Source: Desulfovibrionales bacterium
Lineage (GTDB): Bacteria > Desulfobacterota > Desulfovibrionia > Desulfovibrionales > Desulfovibrionaceae
Direction: 5' to 3'
Assembly (NCBI GenBank): GCA_030156255.1
Contig: JASGMV010000006.1
Location: 1 to 64,000, forward strand
Length of the DNA: 64,000 bases
Position numbers and translations under genes: made by a program. Shown in pieces: positions 38,012-46,700 of the stretch. Each line of letters starts with the position of its first letter. The first letter of the stretch is position 1. The notes under the pieces were generated by a model. That model was given only the letters and a program-made list of their open reading frames with translations, ran no database searches and had not been told where the DNA came from.

Positions 38012-39982
38012 CTATCCTCGATCCTGGCCTTGAGCGAGCCAGAGCGTGACGCCTTTGGCGTCCGGCAGCGATGCGCCCGGTTCGGGAGTTTGCCGGGCGA
38101 CCAGGGGGCCGCTCCCCTTTATGAGTGGAATAATTCCATTTTTTGCTAAAATTTCCACGGCTCTGCGCACCTGCATGCCGGTGAGGTTCGGCGTCGCGCC
38201 GTCCTTTCCGGACTGGGCGTTCGGCGCCGCGGCCACGGCTTTTCGCCTCCAGCTTTCCGCGGTTTCGCCTCCGGCCGCGAGAGCCGCATCGCCGGGAGAA
38301 GGCGCCGGTCTGCCGAGATAAGCCAGCGTGCGCAGCGTCATTTCCTTCACTGCGGGCGCCGCCACCACGCCGCCGTAAAATTTGTCCACCGGGGAGTCCA
38401 CTTCCGCCAGAACCAGCAACTCGGGTTTTTCGGCCGGGATCAAGGCCGCAAAGGAAGCGATGTGGTCGTCGCCGTATCCTCCCGACGCCGAGGCTTTCTG
38501 GGCCGTACCGGTCTTGCCGGCGATGTGCAGCCCCGGGATGTAGGCTTCGTGGCCTGTACCGTCCTCACGCTCCACCACCTCGAACATGACGCCCAAAACC
38601 TGGCGGACCACGTCTTCGGAATAGATGCGGCGGCCGTTTTCGTCCTCCTCGGGAACGCGCGCCGGGTCGTGAACGACGCGCAACGGTTTGCGCACGCCGA
38701 AGTTTCCCAGACACAGATAGGCCTGGGCCATCTGCACGGCCGTCACGCCGACGCCCTGCCCGAAGGACGCCGCGGCCAGATCGATCTGGTTCCACTTGGC
38801 GGCCGGGCGCAATAGCCCCTGCCCCAATCCGGGCAAAGACAACGCGGGGCGCCTGCCGAAACCCAGGTCCGTCAGGTAGCGATGAAAAATGGGCGCTCCG
38901 AGCTCCATGCCGATCTTGGCCATGCCGATGTTGCTGGAGTAGCGCAGAGCATTGCGGGCCGAGAGCCAACGGCGGGGGTGCGTGTCCCGAATGGGCTGCC
39001 CGTTGATTTTATATACGCCGCCTTCGCAGTCGATCAGTTTGCTGTCGTCCGTCACGCCTTCCTGGACCGCGGCCGCATACAGGAACGGCTTCATGGTGGA
39101 GCCGGGTTCGAACGCGTCCAGAGCCGCGCGGTCCCTCCAGCGGGAGGGCGACGAACGGCGGTAGGTGTTGGGATTGAAGAACGGATAGTCCACCCAGGCC
39201 AGAATCTCGCCCGAGGGCACGTCCACCACCAGGGCGGTGGCGGCGCGCCCGCCGTGTTCCCGCAGCGTGCGCTCCAGGGCGTCTTCGCAGGAGGCCTGGA
39301 TGCGCGCATCAATGGTCAGCGTCACGTCCTTGCCGTCCAGGTTCATTTCGCGGCCCTGGGCGTCCAGATACAGCTTGCGTCCCGAGGCGTCGCGCTGGGC
39401 CACGAATTGGGCCTTGCGGCCCTTGAGCCGGTCTTCGAAGCGCCGCTCCACGCCCTCCAGCCCCACGCCGTCCAGGCCGACGAATCCGATGAGCTGGCCG
39501 GCCAGATGCTTGTTGGGATAAAATCGACTGTACTCCGTGGTCAGGTAGACGCCTTCCAGCCCGGCGTCTTTGATCCGCGCGGCGACCTTGTCCCCCACCT
39601 GGCGTTCGATCCAGACGAAGTTGGTCCTGCTGGAAAGCAGGTGGCGGATTTTTCTCGCCGGAAGGTCCAGAATGGAGGAAAGCTTTGCGGCCGCTCTGGC
39701 GGCGTCTTCGACCTGGAGGGGGCGAGCGTAGACGGACTGGGACTCCACCGAGATGGCCAGGGCGCGGCCGTTGCGATCCAGGATGCGACCCCGCTTCCCG
39801 CCTTCGAACTCGGCGGCGAGGTGCTGGCGGGAGGCCATGGACGCCAGGCGTTCGCCCTCCACGAGCTGGAGGTAGCCGGCGCGCACCCAGAGCGTCGCCC
39901 AGGCAAGGCCCATGAGGACCGTCACCGCGATGAGTTTGGGCCGACTGCTGTCCCGGTTGTTCCGCGGTTTGACCCCCGCCAC
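38012..39982 (-). CDS. ftsI: Septal transpeptidase FtsI/PBP3-type with C-terminal PASTA domain
   Basis: This 656-residue class B penicillin-binding protein has an N-terminal membrane helix (about 16-36) and a dimerisation domain (about 60-210). Its transpeptidase has STMK (nucleophile Ser295), SSN at 349-351 and KTGT at 490-493. A single PASTA-like domain occupies about 596-652, a feature absent from E. coli FtsI but known in deltaproteobacteria and Firmicutes. It crosslinks septal peptidoglycan with FtsW. It starts 9 bp after ftsL. Confidence 0.96.
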   Translation of the reverse strand: MAGVKPRNNRDSSRPKLIAVTVLMGLAWATLWVRAGYLQLVEGERLASMASRQHLAAEFEGGKRGRILDRNGRALAISVESQSVYARPLQVEDAARAAAKLSSILDLPARKIRHLLSSRTNFVWIERQVGDKVAARIKDAGLEGVYLTTEYSRFYPNKHLAGQLIGFVGLDGVGLEGVERRFEDRLKGRKAQFVAQRDASGRKLYLDAQGREMNLDGKDVTLTIDARIQASCEDALERTLREHGGRAATALVVDVPSGEILAWVDYPFFNPNTYRRSSPSRWRDRAALDAFEPGSTMKPFLYAAAVQEGVTDDSKLIDCEGGVYKINGQPIRDTHPRRWLSARNALRYSSNIGMAKIGMELGAPIFHRYLTDLGFGRRPALSLPGLGQGLLRPAAKWNQIDLAAASFGQGVGVTAVQMAQAYLCLGNFGVRKPLRVVHDPARVPEEDENGRRIYSEDVVRQVLGVMFEVVEREDGTGHEAYIPGLHIAGKTGTAQKASASGGYGDDHIASFAALIPAEKPELLVLAEVDSPVDKFYGGVVAAPAVKEMTLRTLAYLGRPAPSPGDAALAAGGETAESWRRKAVAAAPNAQSGKDGATPNLTGMQVRRAVEILAKNGIIPLIKGSGPLVARQTPEPGASLPDAKGVTLWLAQGQDRG

Positions 39983-39991
39983 TTCGTACTC

Positions 39992-40309
39992 CTAAGGCGC
40001 CGTGGGCGCTTCGCGCGTCTCGATTTTCCGTATCCGTTCGCTGGATGCGGCGAGAAAACCTCGTTTGTGGGCGATGGCCGACAAGCGATGGGGCGAAAGC
40101 AGGTTGTCGCGCTCCACTTCGAGCTTGGCGTTGAGCCCGGACAGCTCGGTCAGTTCGCCTTCCATCTTGCGCAGCCGGTAGGCCGTATCCACGCGTTCGA
40201 TATTCAGCCAGACCAGGCAAAGGCCCATGAGCAGGGCCGTCGCCATCCCGAGCAGCACGAAGGAGCCCATGCCCGAAACGTCGAGCGAAACCTGCTTTTT
40301 CTTGCTCAT
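39992..40309 (-). CDS. ftsL: FtsL-like divisome protein
   Basis: This 105-residue bitopic protein has a short basic N-terminus, a transmembrane helix at about 15-37 and a heptad-rich periplasmic segment (about 42-75). It ends with a region like the FtsL/septum formation initiator tail. Similarity is weak, as usual for FtsL, and the call rests on size, topology and its place between rsmH and ftsI. ATG 40309 overlaps the rsmH stop (ATGA). Confidence 0.82.
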   Translation of the reverse strand: MSKKKQVSLDVSGMGSFVLLGMATALLMGLCLVWLNIERVDTAYRLRKMEGELTELSGLNAKLEVERDNLLSPHRLSAIAHKRGFLAASSERIRKIETREAPTAP

Positions 40310-41280
40310 GAACGCTCCTTCTCCGGGGCGTCCGTGAACCGCTCCGCCACCCGCAGCTTGGCGCTTCTGGCGCGCGAATTGGCTGTCTGCTCCTCCGGAG
40401 AGGGGGTGATCGGCTTTTTGGTCAACACCGTCAACATTCTTTTGGCCCCGCAGACGCAGACGGGCGTGCGCGGAGGGCACACGCAGTCACGGGCCATGTC
40501 CCTGAACGCCCGCTTGACCATGCGGTCCTCCAGGGAGTGAAAACTGATGATCGCGACCCGTCCGCCCGGCTTGAGCCGACTGGGGATGCGGGCCAGAAAT
40601 TCCGACAACTCGCCGAGTTCGTCGTTCACCGCGATGCGCAGCGCCTGGAAGGTCCGCGTGGCCGGATGCGTGCGCGCCGTACGGCGCCATTTCGCGGGAT
40701 AGGCCCGCTCCACGATGCCCGCCAGCCTTGCGGTCGTCTCGATGGGCGCTTCCGCCCGGGCGTTCACGATGGCGCGGGCGATGCGGCCGCACATGGGCTC
40801 TTCGCCGTATTCCCGCAAAATCTGCTTGAGCCGTTCGGCCGAGGCTCGGTTCACCAATCGGGAGGCCGGCTCCAGACCGGCGTCCGGGTCCATGCGCATA
40901 TCCAGGGGGCCGTCGGAAAGAAAACTGAAGCCACGGGCGCTCTGGTCGAGCTGCATGGAGGACACTCCCAGGTCTGCCACGACGCCGTCCGCCTCGTCCC
41001 AGCCGGCTTCGTCCAGGGCGTCTTCGAAACGGCTGAAGGGAAGATGCTCGAAGCGCACCTTCCCGCCGTAGGACGCAAGCCGCTTCCGGGCCTGCTCCAA
41101 AGCTTGATGATCCCGATCCAATCCCACGATTTCAATCTTCCCGGACGTACGCTCCAAAAGCCCCATGCTGTGGCCGCCCATTCCCAGGGTGGCGTCGAGA
41201 TAGCGGCCGCCGGGAACCGGCGACAGCCAGTCCACCACCTCCTTTAACAGGACCGACGTATGAGACGCTTCCTGCGCCAT
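40306..41280 (-). CDS. rsmH: 16S rRNA (cytosine-1402-N4)-methyltransferase
   Basis: This 324-residue SAM-dependent methyltransferase modifies C1402 in the ribosomal P site. YLDATLGMGGHS near residue 24 is the SAM loop, and GVVADLGVSSMQLDQS and FHSLEDRMVK are hallmarks of the family. It lies between mraZ and ftsL and overlaps the latter. Confidence 0.97.
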   Translation of the reverse strand: MAQEASHTSVLLKEVVDWLSPVPGGRYLDATLGMGGHSMGLLERTSGKIEIVGLDRDHQALEQARKRLASYGGKVRFEHLPFSRFEDALDEAGWDEADGVVADLGVSSMQLDQSARGFSFLSDGPLDMRMDPDAGLEPASRLVNRASAERLKQILREYGEEPMCGRIARAIVNARAEAPIETTARLAGIVERAYPAKWRRTARTHPATRTFQALRIAVNDELGELSEFLARIPSRLKPGGRVAIISFHSLEDRMVKRAFRDMARDCVCPPRTPVCVCGAKRMLTVLTKKPITPSPEEQTANSRARSAKLRVAERFTDAPEKERS

Positions 41281-41296
41281 GCACCAATGCCTCGCC

Positions 41297-41749
41297 TTAT
41301 ATGGGCAGGTTCACGTCGCATTCCGACAATTCCTCAGAAACATCTTCGAGGTCCTGCTGGGCCAGCATTCGGCGGAACTCTTCGCGGTTCCAGACCTCGA
41401 AATAGGTTCCCATACCCGCCAGAACAACTTCGCGGTCAAGGGACCCATATTCGCGTAAATGCGCCGGAATCATGACCCGACCCTGCTTGTCCAAGGTCAG
41501 TTCCTCGGAGCCCGAAATGAACTTGCGTTTGAAATTTCTAAGCTTTTTGCTCGGATTCTTGATTTTGGCGATCTCGTCGATGACGATCGTCCATTCGGCG
41601 GCGGTAAATCCCACGACGCAGTCGTCCAGAATGGTCAACACCACGCGGCCCTCGGCGGAGTCCGCGACAATGCGGTCCCGATATTCCGGGGGGAGCATGA
41701 GCCGACCCTTTGGATCCAGGCTTCGGTGGGCGTGTCCTTGGAATTTCAC
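41297..41749 (-). CDS. mraZ: Transcriptional regulator MraZ
   Basis: This 150-residue protein has two SpoVT/AbrB-like swapped hairpins, each with a DPKGRLMLP or DKQGRVMIP motif. MraZ represses the dcw operon by binding repeats before its own gene. GTG 41749 is chosen because family members begin at FQGHAHRSLDP, and GGGGAC precedes it. ATG 41770 would add seven residues encoded by the binding-site repeats themselves. It is the first gene of the dcw cluster. Confidence 0.92.
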   Translation of the reverse strand: MKFQGHAHRSLDPKGRLMLPPEYRDRIVADSAEGRVVLTILDDCVVGFTAAEWTIVIDEIAKIKNPSKKLRNFKRKFISGSEELTLDKQGRVMIPAHLREYGSLDREVVLAGMGTYFEVWNREEFRRMLAQQDLEDVSEELSECDVNLPI

Positions 41750-41750
41750 C

Positions 41751-41790
41751 GCGTCCCCACAATTTCCCATTAACTACCACTTACTACCAC
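41751..41790 (-). promoter_or_regulatory. MraZ-box repeat array (four 10-bp units)
   Basis: Read on the minus strand the units are GTGGTAGTAA, GTGGTAGTTA, ATGGGAAATT and GTGGGGACGC, in perfect 10-bp register. The TGG(G/T) core every helical turn matches the known MraZ operator plan. The last unit also provides the ribosome-binding GGGG before the mraZ GTG, so repressor binding and translation initiation share bases. Confidence 0.78.
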
Positions 41791-41801
41791 ATTTTCCCCC
41801 A

Positions 41802-41829
41802 TCTCTAACGGATACAGAACAAATGTCAA
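41802..41829 (-). promoter_or_regulatory. Candidate promoter of the dcw cluster
   Basis: TTGACA (41824-41829, minus strand) is a perfect -35. A TAGAGA hexamer 16 bp downstream (41802-41807) is a weak -10. The predicted start site falls just before the MraZ-box array, as expected for MraZ repression. The -10 match is modest. Confidence 0.6.
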
Positions 41830-41918
41830 TGGAAAAGAATGCGTTCGTCGCAAAAAAATATGGACGGCAAACGGCGTGGGCCTTGGAATAGCAGGGATAC
41901 GCCCGCCAGCGCGGAGAC

Positions 41919-41960
41919 TTGACAAGAATCCGGCAATGTTTTTTATGTGTTATATATAAC
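41919..41960 (+). promoter_or_regulatory. Candidate promoter and palindrome upstream of the HD-GYP gene
   Basis: TTGACA at 41919-41924 is followed by a T-rich spacer and a 12-bp perfect palindrome GTTATATATAAC at 41949-41960. A TATGTG hexamer 19 bp from the -35 is the best -10 in register. The palindrome could be an operator or a second -10. It lies about 130 bp before the HD-GYP start. Confidence 0.45.
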
Positions 41961-42090
41961 GTACACAGCGTGTGTCAGATGCGGGATGGGAATGATCAAA
42001 AACAGGTGGATCGCTGTTGTTGGTTGCGCAACAAGGCAAATATGCGCACGCCTATCGCGGCTGATCCCTACAGTTCGGACATAGGTCAAT

Positions 42091-43158
42091 ATGACGCAGG
42101 AAAAGCAACGCCTTGAGGTTCCCGAAGGTCTGAACGAGGAATACTACCAGATCAATCCTGATATCCTGGCCAGTTTCTCCAAGTACAGGCCCCCACTCAA
42201 TATTTTCAAGTTCAAGGAGGAAGTCGCCAGGGTCACCCCCTACTATCAGGTGGGACAGCGGCTTTCCAACGAACAGATCGAGGAGTTGGCCGACTTGGTC
42301 AAAGAGGGGCTCATTTTCGTGTCCCGGGAAGATCATCCGGTCTACGTCAAGCACATCAGCTACCAGTTGGACTTGGTGCTGGTGGACAAGAACCTCAAGG
42401 AAAGCGAGGTCGCGGATATCTTTGTCCAGGCGTTGACCATGCGGTTGACCGACTTCCTGGACCAGCCGGTGCAAGCGGTCTTCGAGAAGCTGCAGGAAGA
42501 TGTGATGGTGCTGACGCAGTATCTGTGGCAGGATATCCATAAGATTCGCGGATTGACGAGGCGCTTGCATCGGGAGCATTCGCTCTCCAACCATTCCTTC
42601 AACAGCGGGATCATGGGGCTGGCGCTTTACGCCCACATGAACGACAAGGCCTTCGCCGCCGGGGAGATCAAGCGCAGAACGCTGGACCGTCTGGCCGTCG
42701 GCATGTTCATCCACGACTTGGGAATGACCAAGATTCCGATCTTCATCCGCAAGAAAGACAAGCCCCTCACCGGCGACGAGCGGACCAAGATGCTGCAGCA
42801 CCCCAAGCTGGGCTACCAGATGCTCTCCAAGCTGGATTTGAAGTTCCCCGAAGTGGAGCAATGCGTGCTCGAACATCATGAACGGGTGGACGGCAAGGGC
42901 TACCCGCAGCATTCGGAGATGAAGGATCTGGGGAAGTACGGACGGCTGTGCGCCGTGGCCGACGCCTTTTCGGCCATGACTGCAAAGCGGCCTTACGCTC
43001 CGTTGAAGGACCCCCTTACCGCTGCGGGCGAGCTGGCGCGCGATAACGGTTTCGACGCTAACGCGACCAAAGCGCTGCAAGCCATGGTGGTGACCCAGAA
43101 GCACTGGAAGGCGATGGCCGAGGATATCCTTAAAGAGCAGCAGCAAGGCAAGGGCTGA
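42091..43158 (+). CDS. HD-GYP domain cyclic di-GMP phosphodiesterase-like protein
   Basis: This 355-residue cytoplasmic protein has a poorly conserved N-terminal half (about 1-150) and an HD-GYP domain. The HD pair is at 208-209 in FIHDLGMTK, and the long motif HHERVDGKGYP is at 262-272. All metal ligands of this core are in place, so hydrolysis of cyclic di-GMP is likely. It could balance the diguanylate cyclase at 21.8-23.0 kb, though they are not linked. It is monocistronic and diverges from mraZ. Confidence 0.92.
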   Translation: MTQEKQRLEVPEGLNEEYYQINPDILASFSKYRPPLNIFKFKEEVARVTPYYQVGQRLSNEQIEELADLVKEGLIFVSREDHPVYVKHISYQLDLVLVDKNLKESEVADIFVQALTMRLTDFLDQPVQAVFEKLQEDVMVLTQYLWQDIHKIRGLTRRLHREHSLSNHSFNSGIMGLALYAHMNDKAFAAGEIKRRTLDRLAVGMFIHDLGMTKIPIFIRKKDKPLTGDERTKMLQHPKLGYQMLSKLDLKFPEVEQCVLEHHERVDGKGYPQHSEMKDLGKYGRLCAVADAFSAMTAKRPYAPLKDPLTAAGELARDNGFDANATKALQAMVVTQKHWKAMAEDILKEQQQGKG

Positions 43159-43378
43159 CGTCGCCGGTCGAATCCCGCCGGCTGAAAGAACGCCGCGCCG
43201 ACCATCCCGGATCGTTTCCCCGCATTCCCTCGACAACTGGCGAGAAATTTTGTTTTCGCGTTCCGGCTCGCAGCAACCGGACCTTCCCGTACGTGCGGAA
43301 TGTTGCGCTCGCCGTTCAGCAAGTATTTCAAGCGGAAGATGTTCTCAGCAGCCAAACGAAATGGCGAACGGCGCCGTG

Positions 43379-44593
43379 CTATTCCCTGGCCAGCAGCAGG
43401 TGCAGCGTCGCGTCGGTTTTGAGCCCTCCCGCGGTGTGCGCGGCCTCCTCTCCGGAGCCGCAGAAGAGGTCCACATGGTTGCCTTGGATGGCGCCGCCCG
43501 TGTCCTGGGCTAGGCCGATCCCTTGCAATTCCCGGGGGCCTTCGGTCGAGGGAATCTCGGCGTGCATGGCCAGCAATCCTGACATGGGGATGAACGAACG
43601 GTCCACGGCCAGGCTGACCTTGGGGGCCAGGATTTCACCGCTTGCTCCGATGGGGCCGCTGTCCGCCAGCCGGAAAAAGACGTAGCTGGGATTCTGTCGG
43701 AGAATCTCCCCGGCCATGTCCGGATGGTCTCCGATGAACTGCCTGATGGCCTGCATGGACATGCCTTCCGCAGGGAGCAGGCCGCGTTCTATGAGCACTC
43801 TGCCGATGGACACGTAGGGCCTGCCGTTTTTGTCCGCATACAGGATGTGCCGGACGGAGCCGTCGGGGAGCGCCAGGCGTCCCGAGCCTTGGATCTGGAG
43901 GAAGAATACGTCCACGGGGTCCTGGGCCCAGGCGATTTCGGCCCCTTCTCCGTCCAGCGCGCCTTTGTAGTCGATGGCGTCCCGGTCCGGGTAGGGTTCG
44001 ATGCCGTTGTCGGTCATTCGATAGATGAGGGTTTGCCCTTTCCAGCGATGATGGAACGCACCGAGATCGACTTTGCGCAGGTCGGGCGGGGGGCCGTACA
44101 ACGGGTACGGGTACGCGGGATCAGGCGTCAGGCTGGCGTTGAGGGAGGGCTCGTAGTAGCCGGTCATCAACGTTTGCGGCCGGATGCGCAACCACTGGAA
44201 TTTCTGGGCCAGAAGGCCGGGGTCGGCGTCCAGGTCGTGGAGCAGGGACAGCATGAGCCGCAGGCTTTTTTGGACTCTGCCCCAGGTGATCTTGAGGGTG
44301 CGCGTGTCAACGGCGAGCGCGCCGTCGGGTTTCTTTTCGGCGAAGGACAAGCTGCGCAGCAGGGGGTCTTCGAGATCGGTCCAGGAGCAGAGGCCCTGGC
44401 TGGCCGGATCGAGGCGGCGGGCCAGGCGCAGGGACTCCCGATAAGAGATGATTTCGTAGCGCCGGCCCAAATCCTGTTGCGTCGGCCGGACGCAGCCCGA
44501 GAAGAGCAGGACGGCGAGCAGGCTGGCCGCCAGCGCGGCGGCGATAAAGGTTCTGGCGCAGGTTTTGAACGTTGCGGATGTGAAAATGGTCAT
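43379..44593 (-). CDS. mltA: Membrane-bound lytic murein transglycosylase A
   Basis: This 404-residue lipoprotein has a signal peptide with lipobox LLFSGC (Cys34). It carries the MltA domain with TGYYEPSLNASL and a 3D domain with DVFFLQIQGSGRL, then AQDTGGAIQGNHVDLFCGSG with the catalytic Asp region. It cleaves glycan strands to 1,6-anhydro products at the outer membrane. ATG 44593 follows GGAGAAAGC; the frame is open far upstream, but without coding character. The ATG overlaps the end of an upstream damaged frame. Confidence 0.94.
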   Translation of the reverse strand: MTIFTSATFKTCARTFIAAALAASLLAVLLFSGCVRPTQQDLGRRYEIISYRESLRLARRLDPASQGLCSWTDLEDPLLRSLSFAEKKPDGALAVDTRTLKITWGRVQKSLRLMLSLLHDLDADPGLLAQKFQWLRIRPQTLMTGYYEPSLNASLTPDPAYPYPLYGPPPDLRKVDLGAFHHRWKGQTLIYRMTDNGIEPYPDRDAIDYKGALDGEGAEIAWAQDPVDVFFLQIQGSGRLALPDGSVRHILYADKNGRPYVSIGRVLIERGLLPAEGMSMQAIRQFIGDHPDMAGEILRQNPSYVFFRLADSGPIGASGEILAPKVSLAVDRSFIPMSGLLAMHAEIPSTEGPRELQGIGLAQDTGGAIQGNHVDLFCGSGEEAAHTAGGLKTDATLHLLLARE

Positions 44594-45269
44594 GCTTTCT
44601 CCTTGCGATCCAGTGTACGGCCTCGCCTTCGGAAAAGGCAAGCCTGGACCGCAATCTTCAGACAGTTGTCGTCTTGCGGGCGGTGGGAGGCGTTTAATGT
44701 TTGGTTCGCGGGCGGTAGTTCCGAAGCTGGGCCAGACGTTTTTCGAAAGGACCGGTTTGTTCTTTTTTCGGACAACAGCCTGCCGCGCTCCAATTCGCGC
44801 AGGCCCTCGGTCACCCGGTGCATCCTGAGTTCGGCCAGGGCCAGGTCCTGGCCGAGCCTCCAGTCCTCCGGCTGATGCAGGGACAAATGGGACAGCACGC
44901 CCGTGCGGATGTACTCGGAGCCCGGGATGCGGCGAAGGGTTTCGTCGAGCCTGCGGGCGATGGACATATCCTTGGGGGCGAGGCGATGGCGAGGTACAGG
45001 CGCTCCATGGCCGAGGACGGCAGGCGTGTCTCCGGATCAAAGGCGAAACCCGGGCGATGGAGGCGCCCCGCTCGCCGGAGCAGCCCCGCCCAGTCGGGCC
45101 ACAGCCCGGCCGGAGTTTCCGGCGGCGCCGGCCGCCGCCTCTCCGCAAGGCGGGCGTAACGAGTCAGCGCGAAGGCCGCCAGATCCGCATCGCCCGCAAG
45201 AAACGCCGCGGCCGAGGCCGGTAGAGTGGAGGCCCGGTGCGAAGGCGGATGTTCGGCTTGGGTGCGGGC
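44590..45269 (-). pseudogene. Frameshifted remnant of an unidentified gene upstream of mltA
   Basis: A protein-like sequence runs from 45269 in one frame, through AAFALTRYARLAERRRPAPP and ERLYLAIASPP. It continues in another frame as DMSIARRLDETLRRIPGSEY and EDWRLGQDLALAELRMHR. The switch is at a run of five G on the plus strand near 44974-44978; one more base would join them. There is no start codon in the upper part except ATG 45008 near the break. The stop overlaps the mltA ATG, as in coupled genes. It is either a decayed gene or an indel error; the family is not recognised. Confidence 0.55.
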
Positions 45270-45587
45270 TCATAAGACTCGACCCGGGACGGTTTGGAGC
45301 GCCGCTTTGGCGCCCTTTCCTGCCATGCCAAATAGCATTGGGCCGACTCGGACAAGACCGGCTGGCGTGCGTTGCGGGTAGATTCTTCTTGCCATTTCCC
45401 TGGGAACCGATGATTATCCGCTCTATAGAACTGAAGCTGGGGGGTAGGGAAGGGCTTCAGCCCATCTGAACACACTTGTTTCAGGCCGTATTTCCGATCC
45501 GGCCGCTCGTCGTCGGGGTTCCTTCATCCAGGCGCGCATCTTGGCGCTGTTTCAAGCCCGGGCTGCTCCGGGCCGGGGAGTTTGGTC
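45270..45587. other. Intergenic stretch before the RND efflux operon
   Basis: No convincing gene is seen. A 7-bp inverted repeat CTGAAGC / GCTTCAG lies at 45431-45437 and 45454-45460 with a G-rich loop. No consensus promoter was found for the plus-strand efflux genes. Part may belong to the lost 5' end of the upstream remnant. Confidence 0.4.
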
Positions 45588-46700
45588 ATGATCCACCGGT
45601 GGTTGCTGCTGTGCTTGTGTTGCTTCGCGCTGTCGGCCTGCTCCGGCCAGGACGGGCCGGGCGCCCGAAAGATCGGCGCCGCTCCGGTGGCTGTGGCCGA
45701 AGTAACGGCGCAAACCGTTCCCTATACGGTGCGGGCCGTGGGAACCGTGGAGCCGCTGGCCGAGGTGGAGATCAAGTCCCAGGTGGAGGGAACCATCGTC
45801 CGCCAGTACGTGCGCGACGGACAGGAAGTGAAGCAGGGCGCGCCCCTGTTCCTCATCGACCCCCGGCCCTACGAGCTGGCTGTTCAGGAGGCCGAAGCCA
45901 GGCTGGCCAGGGACCGGGTCCATCTGAACAAGGCGGAAGCCGACCTCAGGCGCTACTCCCAGCTCAAGAAGCAGAACGTGGTGGCCCAGGAGCAGTACGA
46001 CGAGACCTTCGCCGAGGCCAAGGCTCTGGAGTCGACCATCGCTCTGGGTGAATCCCTGCTGGCGGCGGCCAAGCTGGACCGCGAACATGCGGACATCCGC
46101 TCGCCCCTCGACGGTTACGTGGGCCTGGTTCAGGTGAACCAGGGCAACGTGGTCAAAGCCAATGACGACAGGTCGTTGTGCGTCATCCATCAGATGGAGC
46201 CCATCTACGTCACCTTCTCCGTGCCGCAGAAGCATTTGCCGGACATCCTGGAGCGCCGCCGCAAGGGGCCGTTGGTCGTTCTCGCCACGGCGACCGGATC
46301 GCGCAAGACCGTGGCCGGAAATCTCACGGCCGTGGACAACGCCGTGGACGTAGCCACCGGCGCCATTCGCCTGCGGGCCGCGTACGCCAACGCGGATAGA
46401 GCCTTGTGGCCCGGCCAGTTCGTTCGCGTGGACCTGCTGCTGGACACCATTCCCAACGCCACGTTGGCGCCTAGCCGGGCGATCATGGACGGCTTGCACG
46501 GGCCTTACGTCTACGTTGTCAACCGCAACAACACCGCTTCGGTTCGCCGGCTGCAGACCGGCCCGGCGGTGGGGAACAGCACGGTGGTCCTTTCCGGACT
46601 GGAGCTTGGCGACAAGGTGGTGGTGGACGGCCAGATACGCCTGGCGCCCGGCTCCCCCGTGGAGATCGTCTCCGGTCCCGAAGGGGAGAGGCGTTCATGA
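45588..46700 (+). CDS. RND efflux periplasmic adaptor (MdtA/AcrA type lipoprotein)
   Basis: This 370-residue membrane-fusion protein has a lipobox FALSAC (Cys18) and an adaptor core starting VRAVGTVEPLAEVEIKSQVE. It continues with a helical hairpin (about 95-160) and the barrel segment SPLDGYVGLVQVNQGN. It bridges the HAE1-type pump encoded next to an outer-membrane channel that is not encoded nearby. ATG 45588 follows GGGGAG and is better than TTG 45582. It overlaps the pump start by four bases. The substrate is unknown. Confidence 0.92.
   Translation: MIHRWLLLCLCCFALSACSGQDGPGARKIGAAPVAVAEVTAQTVPYTVRAVGTVEPLAEVEIKSQVEGTIVRQYVRDGQEVKQGAPLFLIDPRPYELAVQEAEARLARDRVHLNKAEADLRRYSQLKKQNVVAQEQYDETFAEAKALESTIALGESLLAAAKLDREHADIRSPLDGYVGLVQVNQGNVVKANDDRSLCVIHQMEPIYVTFSVPQKHLPDILERRRKGPLVVLATATGSRKTVAGNLTAVDNAVDVATGAIRLRAAYANADRALWPGQFVRVDLLLDTIPNATLAPSRAIMDGLHGPYVYVVNRNNTASVRRLQTGPAVGNSTVVLSGLELGDKVVVDGQIRLAPGSPVEIVSGPEGERRS

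Noticed and set aside
41750-41770. mraZ start at ATG 41770
   Set aside because: The seven added codons are made of the MraZ-box repeats and family alignment begins after them.
43159-43378. Terminator between the HD-GYP gene and mltA
   Set aside because: Only a short GCCGG/CCGGC stem without a U-run is present.
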